A stretch of DNA of 64,000 bases from Pontibacter korlensis (lineage in GTDB: Bacteria; Bacteroidota; Bacteroidia; Cytophagales; Hymenobacteraceae). Positions within the stretch are counted from its first letter, which is position 1. Every line of letters starts with the position of its first letter. Positions 53,431 through 61,550 of the stretch are shown here, one piece after another. Where the stretch lies: the NCBI RefSeq assembly GCF_000973725.1, contig NZ_CP009621.1, forward strand, positions 868,001-932,000, read 5' to 3'. The notes below the pieces were generated by a model that had not been told where the DNA came from, searched no databases, and was given only the letters and a program-made list of their open reading frames with translations. The position numbers and the translations under genes are program-made.

Positions 53431-53456
53431 GCAAAAGCACCAGCTTGTGCTTTTGC
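53431..53456 (+). terminator. Terminator after the hemerythrin-like gene
   Basis: A 10-bp perfect stem GCAAAAGCAC with its complement and a 6-nt loop; T residues are within the stem only, so it is moderate. Confidence 0.65.
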
Positions 53457-53819
53457 CTGCCCCTGCTTTCGCGGCTTGGGTTAAGCTATCCTTTAAAGCT
53501 GCTGTTAATCCTCCAGTCTTACGAGCGGTTCGTTTCACCTCTGCCTATGGTGCGATCAAGGCCGCGGGGCCTCGTCCTTGGGCATCGCGCTGGGAGCTTT
53601 TCTTTGCTTGCTGTCGCTTTGCAATCCTTGCAGGACCGAAAAGCTCGCATAGGCGCTCAACCCAATGACTGGGGAATATTTCGATAGCTGAGGCTGGCGG
53701 AGCTTGAAATTACTCCCGCTATCTTGGGGAAGGGTGGAGTATGATGAGTTTCCCTCCTTTGATTATCGAAAACGAGAGTTCAAAGGTAGCGAGTGCAGCT
53801 TTGAAAAGTAGGAGCCAAT
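53457..53819. other. GC-richer gene-free region of unknown nature
   Basis: About 360 bases between convergent genes. Locally GC-rich (for example AAGGCCGCGGGGCCTCG near 53559) with two overlapping open frames of about 75 codons that look non-coding. No transposase or inverted repeat was found. The style of this sequence resembles dispersed intergenic repeats in other Cytophagales, but that needs a search. Confidence 0.35.
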
Positions 53820-53856
53820 TAGCAAGGGGGACTAAGCTATCCTCCCCCCCTTGCTA
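53820..53856. terminator. Hairpin between convergent units
   Basis: An 11-bp stem TAGCAAGGGGG with CCCCCTTGCTA and a 15-nt loop, followed by five A on the plus strand (a U-rich end for a minus-strand transcript would lie at the opposite side). Probably the terminator of the gamma carbonic anhydrase gene. Confidence 0.55.
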
Positions 53857-53887
53857 AAAAGAGCAGTGAGGTTTAGCCTCTGCGGCT

Positions 53888-54406
53888 TTACTCTTTTCCG
53901 CTAAACCAGCCACTGTACATCACATAATTATTGGATGTTCTGGTTAAGCCTTCTACCTGCTCTGCACTTAGCTGTTTTACCTTTTTAGCAGGTATGCCTG
54001 CGTAAATCCAGCCCGATTCGCAGATAGTATTCTCCAGCACAATGGCTCCAGCTGCTATTATACAGTTTGGGTGCACAACAGCATTATCCATTACGATGGC
54101 TCCCATGCCTATCAATACATTATCGTGTACAGTACAGCCATGTACTATGGCATTATGACCAATAGAAACGTTACTACCAATAGCAGTACCCGCTCGCTCA
54201 TAAGTACAGTGAATCACAGCACCATCTTGTATGTTGGTTCTGTCGCCTATTCGGATGCTGTTGACGTCACCGCGGACAACAGCATTGAACCATATTGAAC
54301 ACTCATTGCCCATTACCACATCACCAACGATGGTAGCATTTTCGGCAATCCAGCACCCATCACCCATTTGTGGCTTTACGCCCTTAACCGGAAGTATAAC
54401 TGGCAT
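53888..54406 (-). CDS. Gamma carbonic anhydrase family protein
   Basis: 172 residues forming a left-handed beta-helix of hexapeptide repeats (IAENATIVGDVVMGNECSIWFNAVVRGDVNSIRIGDRTNIQDGAVIHCT, ...VSIGHNAIVHGCTVHDNVLIGMGAIVMDNAVVHPNC) and a C-terminal helix (AEQVEGLTRTSNNYVMYSGWF). The zinc-site histidines of gamma-CAs are present (VIHCT, SIGHNAIVHG). Most bacterial members of this YrdA/CaiE-like group have unproven carbonic anhydrase activity, so the reaction is an inference. Single-gene unit. Confidence 0.88.
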   Translation of the reverse strand: MPVILPVKGVKPQMGDGCWIAENATIVGDVVMGNECSIWFNAVVRGDVNSIRIGDRTNIQDGAVIHCTYERAGTAIGSNVSIGHNAIVHGCTVHDNVLIGMGAIVMDNAVVHPNCIIAAGAIVLENTICESGWIYAGIPAKKVKQLSAEQVEGLTRTSNNYVMYSGWFSGKE

Positions 54407-54470
54407 ATGTTAAGTTAAAAAGTTTAAGAATGAGAAAGTAAAAAGTGATCTTTTGACACAAAATCAAATA

Positions 54471-55448
54471 TCACATGAGCCTTTTCCAGGTGCCCTTCAG
54501 GTAATTATACTTTAAAGTGCTGGGCAAGGCTTTCCAGAAGTACTTGCTTAGCTCCACGGCAAAGCTCGGCTGCATATAGCAGTTAATGGTACAGCCTTCA
54601 CAGGCAGGTAGCCTTCCCTCCTGCCGCTTCAACTCCTCTATTTCCTGGCTACGGTACAAGTCATACAACCGCCCTTCTATTGGGTAGCTCTTTGCGCCGA
54701 GGTGGTAACAAGGCAGCACCAACTCGTTCTCCGGTGAAATAACCAACGTAGTGCTGGCGGCCTTACATACCGGCTTTTGAGTTTTATTGCCTCCATCCAA
54801 GCGCAACTGTACAAAGCCCTCGTTTAGGTATACTTGCTTGCGCTTTCCGAACTCGCTCAGGTAGCGAAGCTCCTCCTCTGTCAGTTGCTTGCCTGTTTCT
54901 ACATTGTTGTACTCAAAGGCCGGGTTCAGTATCAGTACCAGCTTGTTTGGCAGGATAACTTTCTCGTACACTTCCTCTAGTTGGTCCAGGTTATGCCTGA
55001 ACACTGTAAATAGTATATCAGGCCGCTCACCCAAGCTCCGTGCTATCTTGATTGAGTCCATTACAAAGTCATAACAGGCTACGCCCCGGCCTCTGTCATG
55101 CTCCTCTTTATGGGCGGAGTCGAGAGAGAAGTGCAGCATGTCTACTTTACCTTTCAGCCTTTCGGCTAGCTTGGGGTAAAGCATGGCATTGGTGGTAAGC
55201 GTTGTTATAAAGCCCATATCATGAGCCATACCCAACATCTGGTCTATTTGCCGGTGCAGCAGCGGCTCGCCTCCTGTAAAGTCTACCACCTCCACCCCCA
55301 GTCGCTTCAGGTCGTGTAGGTTTCGGGCCACATCTTCCATCGTAATGTATGGCGATGGTCGCTCCCAAATATCACAGAACGAACACTTTGCGTTACATCG
55401 GTATGTAACGTAGTAATTGCAAAGTACTGGTTTTGACCTTAGGCGCAT
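54471..55448 (-). CDS. Radical SAM protein with C-terminal cysteine-rich (SPASM/twitch-like) segment
   Basis: 325 residues from ATG 55448. The radical SAM motif CNAKCSFC (Cys18, Cys22, Cys25) follows MRLRSKPVLCNYYVTYR, with GGEPLLH and TTNAML motifs after it. The C-terminal region has further cysteines in CKAAS, LPCYHL and CEGCTINCYMQPSF, typical of an auxiliary 4Fe-4S (twitch/SPASM) domain. Related Bacteroidota proteins resemble HpnH/MoaA-type enzymes, but substrate is not evident and no peptide or cofactor gene is adjacent. A start at 55565 would precede the -7 box and is rejected. Confidence 0.85.
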   Translation of the reverse strand: MRLRSKPVLCNYYVTYRCNAKCSFCDIWERPSPYITMEDVARNLHDLKRLGVEVVDFTGGEPLLHRQIDQMLGMAHDMGFITTLTTNAMLYPKLAERLKGKVDMLHFSLDSAHKEEHDRGRGVACYDFVMDSIKIARSLGERPDILFTVFRHNLDQLEEVYEKVILPNKLVLILNPAFEYNNVETGKQLTEEELRYLSEFGKRKQVYLNEGFVQLRLDGGNKTQKPVCKAASTTLVISPENELVLPCYHLGAKSYPIEGRLYDLYRSQEIEELKRQEGRLPACEGCTINCYMQPSFAVELSKYFWKALPSTLKYNYLKGTWKRLM

Positions 55449-55470
55449 GGGGTTCTTCGGTTTAGTTGTA

Positions 55471-55478
55471 CAAAAGTA
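55471..55478 (-). promoter_or_regulatory. Putative -7 box of the radical SAM gene (TACTTTTG)
   Basis: An exact TAnnTTTG match on the minus strand; the predicted transcript starts about 16 nt before ATG 55448, supporting that start. Confidence 0.6.
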
Positions 55479-55654
55479 GGAATATTGCGGCAAGTATATA
55501 CCCCTTACCATTGCCGTAATTTGGCTAACGGTTTCCATAGCGGTGGGTAAGCATTTTGTCAGCACTTCGTGGGCATTTGTCTAGAAAATACCGCGGATTA
55601 CATAATAATGATAAGTGTTGGTATAAATTAACTTAAGGGTATGTTTATTGTTAG

Positions 55655-55662
55655 TAACTTTG
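55655..55662 (+). promoter_or_regulatory. Putative -7 box (TAACTTTG) of a leader or small RNA
   Basis: An exact TAnnTTTG match about 190 nt before the porin gene. No proper -33 TTTG; TTAAC lies near the expected place. The first transcribed region contains no gene before the hairpin at 55748-55779. Confidence 0.5.
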
Positions 55663-55668
55663 AAGCAT

Positions 55669-55779
55669 AAAGCCAATGGGAATATTTGTTTAAGGTGAGA
55701 TGTAAATAAAGTTCCGAAACTATTTCTTGATAGTAAAGATATTGGCAAAAGCCGCTCTCTTCGGGGAGTGGCTTTTTTT
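55669..55779 (+). ncRNA. Candidate small RNA or transcription attenuator
   Basis: A promoter-like box at 55655-55662 is followed by about 85 nt with only a five-codon open frame (MGIFV at 55676) and then a strong hairpin with a seven-T tail. It could be a free small RNA of about 110 nt or an attenuating leader for the barrel gene starting 71 bp later. The prediction rests only on promoter and terminator positions. Confidence 0.4.
55748..55779 (+). terminator. Hairpin terminator before the barrel gene
   Basis: A 13-bp stem AAAAGCCGCTCTC with GGAGTGGCTTTT (G-U and one bulge tolerated), loop TTCGG, then T residues. No coding gene lies just upstream on this strand. Confidence 0.8.
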
Positions 55780-55849
55780 ATGCACTAACGTATACTAATC
55801 GTTCGTTAGAACATTCGTCAGCACTCCAACCCTAACACTTTATTTTGCG

Positions 55850-56458
55850 ATGAAAAAACTGATTTTAACTCTTATGACCGTGCTGGCTATAAACGTAGCT
55901 GTCCAGTCACAAACTTTTCAGGCCGGGGTAAAAGCCGGCGTCAGCTCTTCTAATGTAAGATTGAGTGACATACAGAACGACCCAATGCAGTACGCTAAGG
56001 CCGATAATATAACGGGTTACCATGTAGGTGCTTTTACACGGCTTCAGATACTGGGGCTACTGCTGCAGCCAGAGGCTATACTTTCCACCTCCGGAGGAAA
56101 GGTAGAGGTAACAGACAATTCCAGCAGCACTAGTGTACATGTTGAAAAATTCCGTTTTAACCGGCTCGACGTACCACTACTGGTAGGTTTAAACTTTCTA
56201 AAAGTAGCCAGGGTACAGGCCGGACCAGTTGCCTCCACTCTTCTCACAGCTAAGCAGGAAGGGCGTAGCATAAAGGATTATTATGATAGCTCCGATTGGG
56301 GTTACCAGGCTGGCTTAGGCGTAGATATTGGCACCCTGACACTGGATGTACGCTATGAGCGCATTAACCGCGATTTTACCAACACCTCGCAGCAGACCAG
56401 CGGCAAGGTAAAAAACGAACAGTTTCTGGTAAGCCTTGGTCTGAAACTGATTAAATAG
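55850..56458 (+). CDS. Outer-membrane beta-barrel protein (porin/PorT family)
   Basis: 202 residues with a signal peptide (MKKLILTLMTVLAINVAVQSQ). The mature part is a PF13568-type barrel: FQAGVKAGVSSSNVRLSDI, GYHVGAFTRLQILGLLLQPEAILSTSGGKVEV, FRFNRLDVPLLVGLNFLKVARVQAGPVASTLLT, GYQAGLGVDIGTLTLDVRYERINRDF and the closing strand NEQFLVSLGLKLIK. A small exterior barrel of unknown ligand. It may be controlled by the leader hairpin just upstream. Confidence 0.82.
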   Translation: MKKLILTLMTVLAINVAVQSQTFQAGVKAGVSSSNVRLSDIQNDPMQYAKADNITGYHVGAFTRLQILGLLLQPEAILSTSGGKVEVTDNSSSTSVHVEKFRFNRLDVPLLVGLNFLKVARVQAGPVASTLLTAKQEGRSIKDYYDSSDWGYQAGLGVDIGTLTLDVRYERINRDFTNTSQQTSGKVKNEQFLVSLGLKLIK

Positions 56459-56467
56459 TTTAATACT

Positions 56468-56513
56468 AAAAGAGAAGCCTCAGCAACACAAGTTGCTAAG
56501 GCTTCTCTTTTTT
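56468..56513. terminator. Bidirectional hairpin terminator
   Basis: A 20-bp stem (AAAAGAGAAGCCT.AGCAAC and complement, one mismatch) with a 4-nt loop and T residues, between convergent gene ends at 56458 and 56535. Confidence 0.92.
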
Positions 56514-56534
56514 GACCAATCGGCTTTTATAGCA

Positions 56535-58061
56535 TTATGGCATATACATTTGTGCTCCTGGCCCAATTGGCAGGTCCAGCAGAATCCAGATTATGAGCAG
56601 AAGTACCCACCCTACAAAGAAAGCCACAGTATAAGGCAGCATGGTAGAGATAACCGTACCTATACCCGCTTTCTTGTCATAGCGTTGGATAAAGGCCACG
56701 ATCAAGGCAAAGTATGACATCATAGGCGAAATAATGTTTGTTACGCTGTCGCCAACGCGGTAAGCTACCTGCGTAAACTCCGGTGTATAGCCCAATAACA
56801 TAAACATTGGGATAAAAACAGGTGCCATAATAGCCCACTTGGCCGAGGCTGAACCCATTACCAAGTTAATCAATGCAGCTACGACGATAAAAGTGATCAT
56901 GAGCGGAATATCGCTCAGGCCAAGCGTCTTCAGTAAATCAGCACCATTGATAGCAAGTATAAGCCCAAGGTTAGTCCAGTTAAAGTACGCTACAAATTGC
57001 GCCGCAAAGAATACCAGCACAATGTAAGAGCCCAGCGTTTCCATTGATTTAGACATGCCGCGCATTACATCGCTGTCGTTTTTGATGGTTTTAGCTCCTA
57101 TACCGTAAGCAATGCCTGCTATACCTGCCAGCAAGAAGATAAAGGCCACAATACCCGACATAAATGGCGAGTGTAGGATCTCATTTGTCTCCGGGTCGCG
57201 CAGGTATCCGTAGTCCGGTATAAGGCCGCCAAGTATAAAAGCTATCATCAGCAGTATAGCAATGGTAGCATATAACAAGCCCCGCTTTTCCTGCAAGTTC
57301 AGTCGATCTATACTTTGCGGCTTCTCGTCTCCCTCATACTCTCCAAGGCGCGGTATCACCACTTTTTCTGTCACCCAGGTACCAAGTGCCGCAATCAGGA
57401 AAGTAGAAACAAACATGAAGTAGTAATTGGCAGCCGGGTTTACTGCATAGTTAGGATCAATGATATTGGCTGCCTCAGTAGATAAACCAGCCAATAGTGG
57501 ATCCACCGTACCCAGTAGTAAGTTTGCACTGTAGCCCCCAGACACACCAGCAAAGGCAGCCGCCAAACCAGCCAACGGATGACGACCCGCCGCCAGGAAG
57601 ATTACCGCCGCCAGTGGCACAAGTAGTACATATCCAACCTCCGAGGCGGTGTTGGAAATAACTCCCGCAAACACAATAACAAAAGTTAGCAGGCGCTTCG
57701 GTGATGACAGCACCACCAGACGCAGCACCGCACCTATTAACCCTGTTCCCTCGGCTATACCTATACCCAGCAAAGACACCAGCACTGTACCCAAAGGGGC
57801 AAAGTCGGTAAAGTTGGTAACCATGCGGGTAAGGATCATGTGGAGCCCTTCGGTAGAGAGCAGGTTAAACGGTGTTACTGTTTGACCTGTACCGGGGTGC
57901 ACCACTGCCAATTCAAACTGGCTGGCCACCCACGACAGGATAACTACCAGCAGAGCGAAGCCGGCAAAAAGTGTTGCAGGGTGAGGCAGGGCATTACCAA
58001 TGCGCTCTACCACCGACAGAAACCTGTCTACACCGGACTTTTTCTTTTGTATTTGTGTCAT
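56535..58061 (-). CDS. AbgT family transporter
   Basis: 508 residues, about 11 transmembrane helices. AbgT-family motifs: [101 protein letters not shown] and [51 protein letters not shown]. Family members import p-aminobenzoyl-glutamate or export sulfonamides. Substrate here unknown. No aminobenzoyl-glutamate hydrolase gene adjoins. Divergent from ldcA. Confidence 0.92.
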   Translation of the reverse strand: MTQIQKKKSGVDRFLSVVERIGNALPHPATLFAGFALLVVILSWVASQFELAVVHPGTGQTVTPFNLLSTEGLHMILTRMVTNFTDFAPLGTVLVSLLGIGIAEGTGLIGAVLRLVVLSSPKRLLTFVIVFAGVISNTASEVGYVLLVPLAAVIFLAAGRHPLAGLAAAFAGVSGGYSANLLLGTVDPLLAGLSTEAANIIDPNYAVNPAANYYFMFVSTFLIAALGTWVTEKVVIPRLGEYEGDEKPQSIDRLNLQEKRGLLYATIAILLMIAFILGGLIPDYGYLRDPETNEILHSPFMSGIVAFIFLLAGIAGIAYGIGAKTIKNDSDVMRGMSKSMETLGSYIVLVFFAAQFVAYFNWTNLGLILAINGADLLKTLGLSDIPLMITFIVVAALINLVMGSASAKWAIMAPVFIPMFMLLGYTPEFTQVAYRVGDSVTNIISPMMSYFALIVAFIQRYDKKAGIGTVISTMLPYTVAFFVGWVLLLIIWILLDLPIGPGAQMYMP

Positions 58062-58245
58062 AAAAGGTTGAGTTGATTAGCTGTACACAGCTCCAGCTGC
58101 GCTTCCCGGCCTGACAGGCATCTGCATCATGAGATGCTTGAGTTTAATCCTACCAAACCGTGTCCGAATTTGGCTAAAAATAGGCGTGTTCGCAAATCTT
58201 GGCTAAAAGCCCTAACTTAGCCCAAAGCCAAAGCAAGTATAAAGT

Positions 58246-59139
58246 ATGATTCCAAGCCTGCGACCTGGCGATAAAATCGCCATTATTGCTACTGCCCGTA
58301 AAATTTCATTACCAGAAATAGAATTGGCTATCCAGACCTTTGAGGGTTGGGGGCTGCAGGTAGTAGTAGGGAAAACCATAGGCGCCAGCTACAACTACTT
58401 TGCCGGCGATGATGCCCTGCGCCTGCAGGAACTACAGCAGATGCTGGATGATGAAAGTATAAAAGCCATTATCTGCGCACGCGGTGGTTACGGTACTACA
58501 CGCATCATAGACCAGGTAGATTTTACCAAATTCCAGCAGCAACCTAAGTGGCTCGTAGGTTTCAGCGATGTAACCGCGCTGCATAGCCACATTCATACCC
58601 TTGGCTTAGAAAGCTTACATGCCATTATGCCGCTCCTCTTCCCGAAAGAAGGAGCTAAAGATTCTATTGAGACATTGCGCCGTGCACTGTTTGGAGAGGA
58701 GCTACAGTATACAGCTGCTCCTCATGCTTTTAATCGCACAGGTTCTGCCACAGGACAACTTGTGGGTGGCAACTTGTCGATGCTGCACACGCTTACCGGC
58801 ACCCGCTCCGACATCAGCACCGAAGGCAAGATTTTATTCCTGGAAGACCTGTGTGAGTACCTTTACCATCTGGACCGTATGATGGTGCACCTCGACCGTA
58901 GCGGCAAGCTGGCTAAACTCTCTGGGTTAATTATCGGCGATATGAGCGATATGAATGATACACCTGTGTCATTCAACAAGTCAGCTTACGAGATCATACT
59001 AGAGCACACGGGCAAGTATAACTATCCTGTTTGCTATGGTTTTCCGGTGGGCCATGAGCCGCTGAACCTCGCAATGATATGTGGCCGCCAGGCAAAACTG
59101 GAGGTCAATGAGGCTGGAACTACGCTGGTATACTGCTAA
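58246..59139 (+). CDS. ldcA: LD-carboxypeptidase (S66 family)
   Basis: 297 residues. The nucleophile Ser107 lies in KWLVGFSDVTALHSHIH, the LdcA GxSD motif; ICARGGYGTTRIID precedes it, and FLEDLCEYLYHLDRMMVHL with the catalytic Glu and a C-terminal FPVGHEPLNLAMICGR with the His complete the S66 triad. The enzyme removes the terminal D-Ala from muropeptide tetrapeptides in peptidoglycan recycling. No signal peptide, so cytosolic. Followed after 20 bp by a small two-TM gene, probably in one transcript. Confidence 0.92.
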   Translation: MIPSLRPGDKIAIIATARKISLPEIELAIQTFEGWGLQVVVGKTIGASYNYFAGDDALRLQELQQMLDDESIKAIICARGGYGTTRIIDQVDFTKFQQQPKWLVGFSDVTALHSHIHTLGLESLHAIMPLLFPKEGAKDSIETLRRALFGEELQYTAAPHAFNRTGSATGQLVGGNLSMLHTLTGTRSDISTEGKILFLEDLCEYLYHLDRMMVHLDRSGKLAKLSGLIIGDMSDMNDTPVSFNKSAYEIILEHTGKYNYPVCYGFPVGHEPLNLAMICGRQAKLEVNEAGTTLVYC

Positions 59140-59159
59140 AAACTGGCACTTACGTAAGT

Positions 59160-59653
59160 ATGAGAACAGGAAAGCTAAGCAGTTATGATAAGAGTAAAGT
59201 AAAGCAGGAGATAAAACAGGTTGTTGTCGGTTACTTAACGGTAAGTATGATAGCACTAATAGCCACTTCTGCCTTACTCGTTTTCCTGCAAAAAAAGAAG
59301 CGGTTTCTGAAAGAAACGAAATTGTTACTTTCACCATACTTGCTATAGTTACCGCTGCATTAATTGTATCCTTTTACTTCTCAATTAAAGATTATTTGTA
59401 TGATCTGAGAAGCGATTCTAAAGCAATCTATTCAGGACAAATTACAACTAAAGTCAAAAGCACAAACTGGGGGTGGCACTTAAATCCAGCAGCAGCCTCT
59501 GCTTCGCAGCCGAAGCTTGACGAATATCTGATAACTATAAATGAGCGTCAAGTAGTCATTAGAGAGGATGATAATAAATATGAGATTGGCGACGAAGTTT
59601 GTCTACACTTTTCACCCAAAAGCAACCTTCTCTTATCAATAGCAAAGGAGTAA
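59160..59653 (+). CDS. Two-TM protein of unknown function, needing a -1 frameshift
   Basis: Two frames form one protein. The first starts at ATG 59160, contains one TM helix (VVVGYLTVSMIALIATSALLVFL) and stops at 59348. The second frame is open from before 59290, carries a second TM helix (EIVTFTILAIVTAALIVSFYFSI) and a soluble domain (SGQITTKVKSTNWGWHL...YLITINERQVVIREDDNKYEIGDEVCLHFSPKSNLLLSIAKE), ending at 59653. They join by a -1 shift at the seven-A run 59290-59296. The zero-frame sequence there is A_AAA_AAG (59291-59297), followed 5 nt later by a 6-bp hairpin at 59303-59317. This matches a programmed frameshift site, but a one-base indel in the A-run or a sequencing error would look the same. 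The joined product is 164 residues. Confidence 0.6.
59291..59317 (+). promoter_or_regulatory. Putative -1 frameshift signal
   Basis: Slippery heptamer A_AAA_AAG at 59291-59297 in the zero frame, a 5-nt spacer, then stem GTTTCT/AGAAAC with loop GAA at 59303-59317. The arrangement resembles the dnaX and IS frameshift signals, though the stem is short. Confidence 0.45.
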
Positions 59654-59699
59654 CTCCTGCTTTAGCTATACAACACAAAAAGTAATTTACATTCACATT

Positions 59700-59783
59700 C
59701 TGGAAGTACCCTTCTATGCATACTTTGGATGAAATAGTTGCGTAGGGTGAGGAGGTGAATACAAAAGCAATACGAGCAGGCAT
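59700..59783 (-). pseudogene. Possible remnant of a DsrE/TusC-like gene
   Basis: On the minus strand an ATG at 59783 opens MPARIAFVFTSSPYATISSK, close to the start of DsrE/DsrF/TusC-type sulfur-relay proteins (typically ...IAFVFSxxPxGTxxGREGLD). Similarity stops after about 20 residues and the rest does not resemble the family. It may be a decayed fragment or a coincidence. Confidence 0.25.
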
Positions 59784-59823
59784 ATGTACTAGTTCTGATC
59801 CATAGCACCGCTATTACTCGTTT

Positions 59824-60531
59824 CTATGCTGCCTTGTCTATACCTTTCTCACGCACATCCTGGTAATAGTTGCAGATGCCGTTTAGCACACATTTCTCGC
59901 ATTTAGGGCTGTAGAAAGTACAGATGCGCTGGCCGTGGCGCAGCATGTGTATGTGAAAATTATATAGCTCCACAGGCTCTGATGGCAGCATTTTAAGGAG
60001 CAGGTCATGTGCTTTGTTAGCTGTTACTTTGGCTCCAATCAGCCCCACCCGCTGGCTTATCCGGAACACATGCGTGTCTACGGGCATAACAGGTTTCTTA
60101 AAATTAAAGAGCAGCAGCAGGGTAGCTGTTTTCAAGCCTACACCGGGCAGCTTCGTCAGCCAGTTCATTGCCTCTTCTACAGGCATATCAGCCAGAAAAT
60201 CAATGTTAATCTTGCCCCGCTCCTCCTTTATCATGCGCAATGTTTGCTGTATCTGAGGCGCCTTCTGCTCTGGATACCGAGTAGTTTTTATGGCGTCTGC
60301 CAACTCCTCAAGCGGCGCATTCATCACCCCTTCCCAATCCCCGAAACGCTCCAGCATAGTATAAAATGCTGTCTCCTCATCCTTATGGGTGGTCCTATGA
60401 GAGAGCATAGTAGATATGAGCTCGTGCATAGGCGTTCTTCGGCTCTCTAACTTAAGGCGTTTATATTCCTGGTTCAGCAGTTCATGTGCTAGCAAGGTTT
60501 TCTCATCTGCGGGAAGTTCGTGGGCATCCAT
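59824..60531 (-). CDS. nth: Endonuclease III-like DNA glycosylase/AP lyase
   Basis: 235 residues. The helix-hairpin-helix LTKLPGVGLKTATLLLLF holds catalytic Lys134; the conserved Asp152 lies in PVDTHVFRISQRVG. A C-terminal 4Fe-4S loop C-x6-C-x2-C-x5-C (CTFYSPKCEKCVLNGIC) is complete. It excises oxidised pyrimidines and nicks abasic sites. The usual LSAQ(T/A)TD segment is LSHRTTHKDEE, a variant that may mark a subgroup with a changed base pocket. Single-gene unit. Confidence 0.92.
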   Translation of the reverse strand: MDAHELPADEKTLLAHELLNQEYKRLKLESRRTPMHELISTMLSHRTTHKDEETAFYTMLERFGDWEGVMNAPLEELADAIKTTRYPEQKAPQIQQTLRMIKEERGKINIDFLADMPVEEAMNWLTKLPGVGLKTATLLLLFNFKKPVMPVDTHVFRISQRVGLIGAKVTANKAHDLLLKMLPSEPVELYNFHIHMLRHGQRICTFYSPKCEKCVLNGICNYYQDVREKGIDKAA

Positions 60532-60601
60532 AAGTTAAAGTTCGTTTTCAGCAACCTTCTTTACGAATCCAGCTAAGCTTCCGTTAAGGCTGCTGTCTTA
60601 C

Positions 60602-60609
60602 TACCTTTG
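60602..60609 (+). promoter_or_regulatory. Putative -7 box (TACCTTTG)
   Basis: An exact TAnnTTTG match 134 bp before the ATG of the MBL hydrolase gene. A nearer one-mismatch box TATACTTG is at about 60692-60699, so assignment is uncertain. Confidence 0.35.
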
Positions 60610-60742
60610 TACCTTAACTACTCTTGATTAACACATCATACAGCTAAAGACATAGCAGTATGGCTTTTCTCACAACTATTTTTTCTGCTTAACGCTATAC
60701 TTGTTGGCAATTAGCTCCACATTACCACTGCTACACAAATTT

Positions 60743-61435
60743 ATGGATATCAAGTTTTTAGGAACAGGAGGCGCCTTCGACACCGACTACCTTAATTCTG
60801 CTGCCTTACTAGAGTTCAGAGGTATGAACTTACTTATTGATTGCGGCTTTACAGTTTTTCCGGCACTTGTTCGGAAAAACCTGATACAAAAAGTCAATCA
60901 TATCATACTCACCCATCTGCACAATGACCACTGTGGCAGCCTGGCAAACTTACTGCTGTACAAGAGCATAGTAGAGAAGTCACCTAAACCTGTTATTATT
61001 TATCCTTCGGAGCAGTTTAAGCAGCAGCTGTGCGTTTTTTTGGAGATACAGGTAAAAGATCCTGATAAGTATGCAGACTTTGTACCCCTGGAGCAGTTTG
61101 ATGGTATTACCTGTGTAGATACGTACGGTAAGCATTCGGAGGGAATGCAGACTTATTCTTATATTTTTGAGGATGAGGAAAAGCGTATTGCCTACTCCGG
61201 CGACCTTTCCCGGCCAGAAGTGCTTTTTGATAGGCTACATAAAATGCCTGATATAAAAACCTGTGTGTTCCATGATATAACGTTCACCCCAGACAATGTG
61301 GGCCACACTTACTATAAGAAGCTGCTTCCTTACATGAATGGTGTAGAGATGTATGGCTACCACTGCGACCCTACCAAGAACCCCTCTGATAACCCTATCC
61401 GCCTGGTGTTTTACCAACAGGAGCTAATGGCTTAA
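60743..61435 (+). CDS. MBL-fold metallohydrolase (RNase Z-like)
   Basis: 230 residues from ATG 60743, giving the normal MDIKFLGTGGAFD opening of the metallo-beta-lactamase fold. Zinc ligands are in HIILTHLHNDHCG (His58, His60, Asp62, His63), with a further His in YGKHSEG, Asp in AYSGDLSRPE and His near the C-terminus (YGYHCD). It resembles RNase Z-type and phosphodiesterase-like hydrolases, but the exosite arm of tRNase Z is not evident, so the substrate is uncertain. An in-frame start at 60701 would add 14 residues before the natural start. Confidence 0.8.
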   Translation: MDIKFLGTGGAFDTDYLNSAALLEFRGMNLLIDCGFTVFPALVRKNLIQKVNHIILTHLHNDHCGSLANLLLYKSIVEKSPKPVIIYPSEQFKQQLCVFLEIQVKDPDKYADFVPLEQFDGITCVDTYGKHSEGMQTYSYIFEDEEKRIAYSGDLSRPEVLFDRLHKMPDIKTCVFHDITFTPDNVGHTYYKKLLPYMNGVEMYGYHCDPTKNPSDNPIRLVFYQQELMA

Positions 61436-61550
61436 CAGTTAATACCCCAGAAGTACAAGCAATTGTAAGTTTCCTCCGAAACACAAGCACTGGTTTGGGA
61501 GTTAAATGGCAGACAATTAACGCTCTACCCTGAGCACCTCAAATGTAACT

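Noticed and set aside
53445..53687. Two overlapping 73-80-codon frames after the hemerythrin-like gene
   Set aside because: They start at or inside a terminator, lack domain features and have no promoter box. Treated as spacer.
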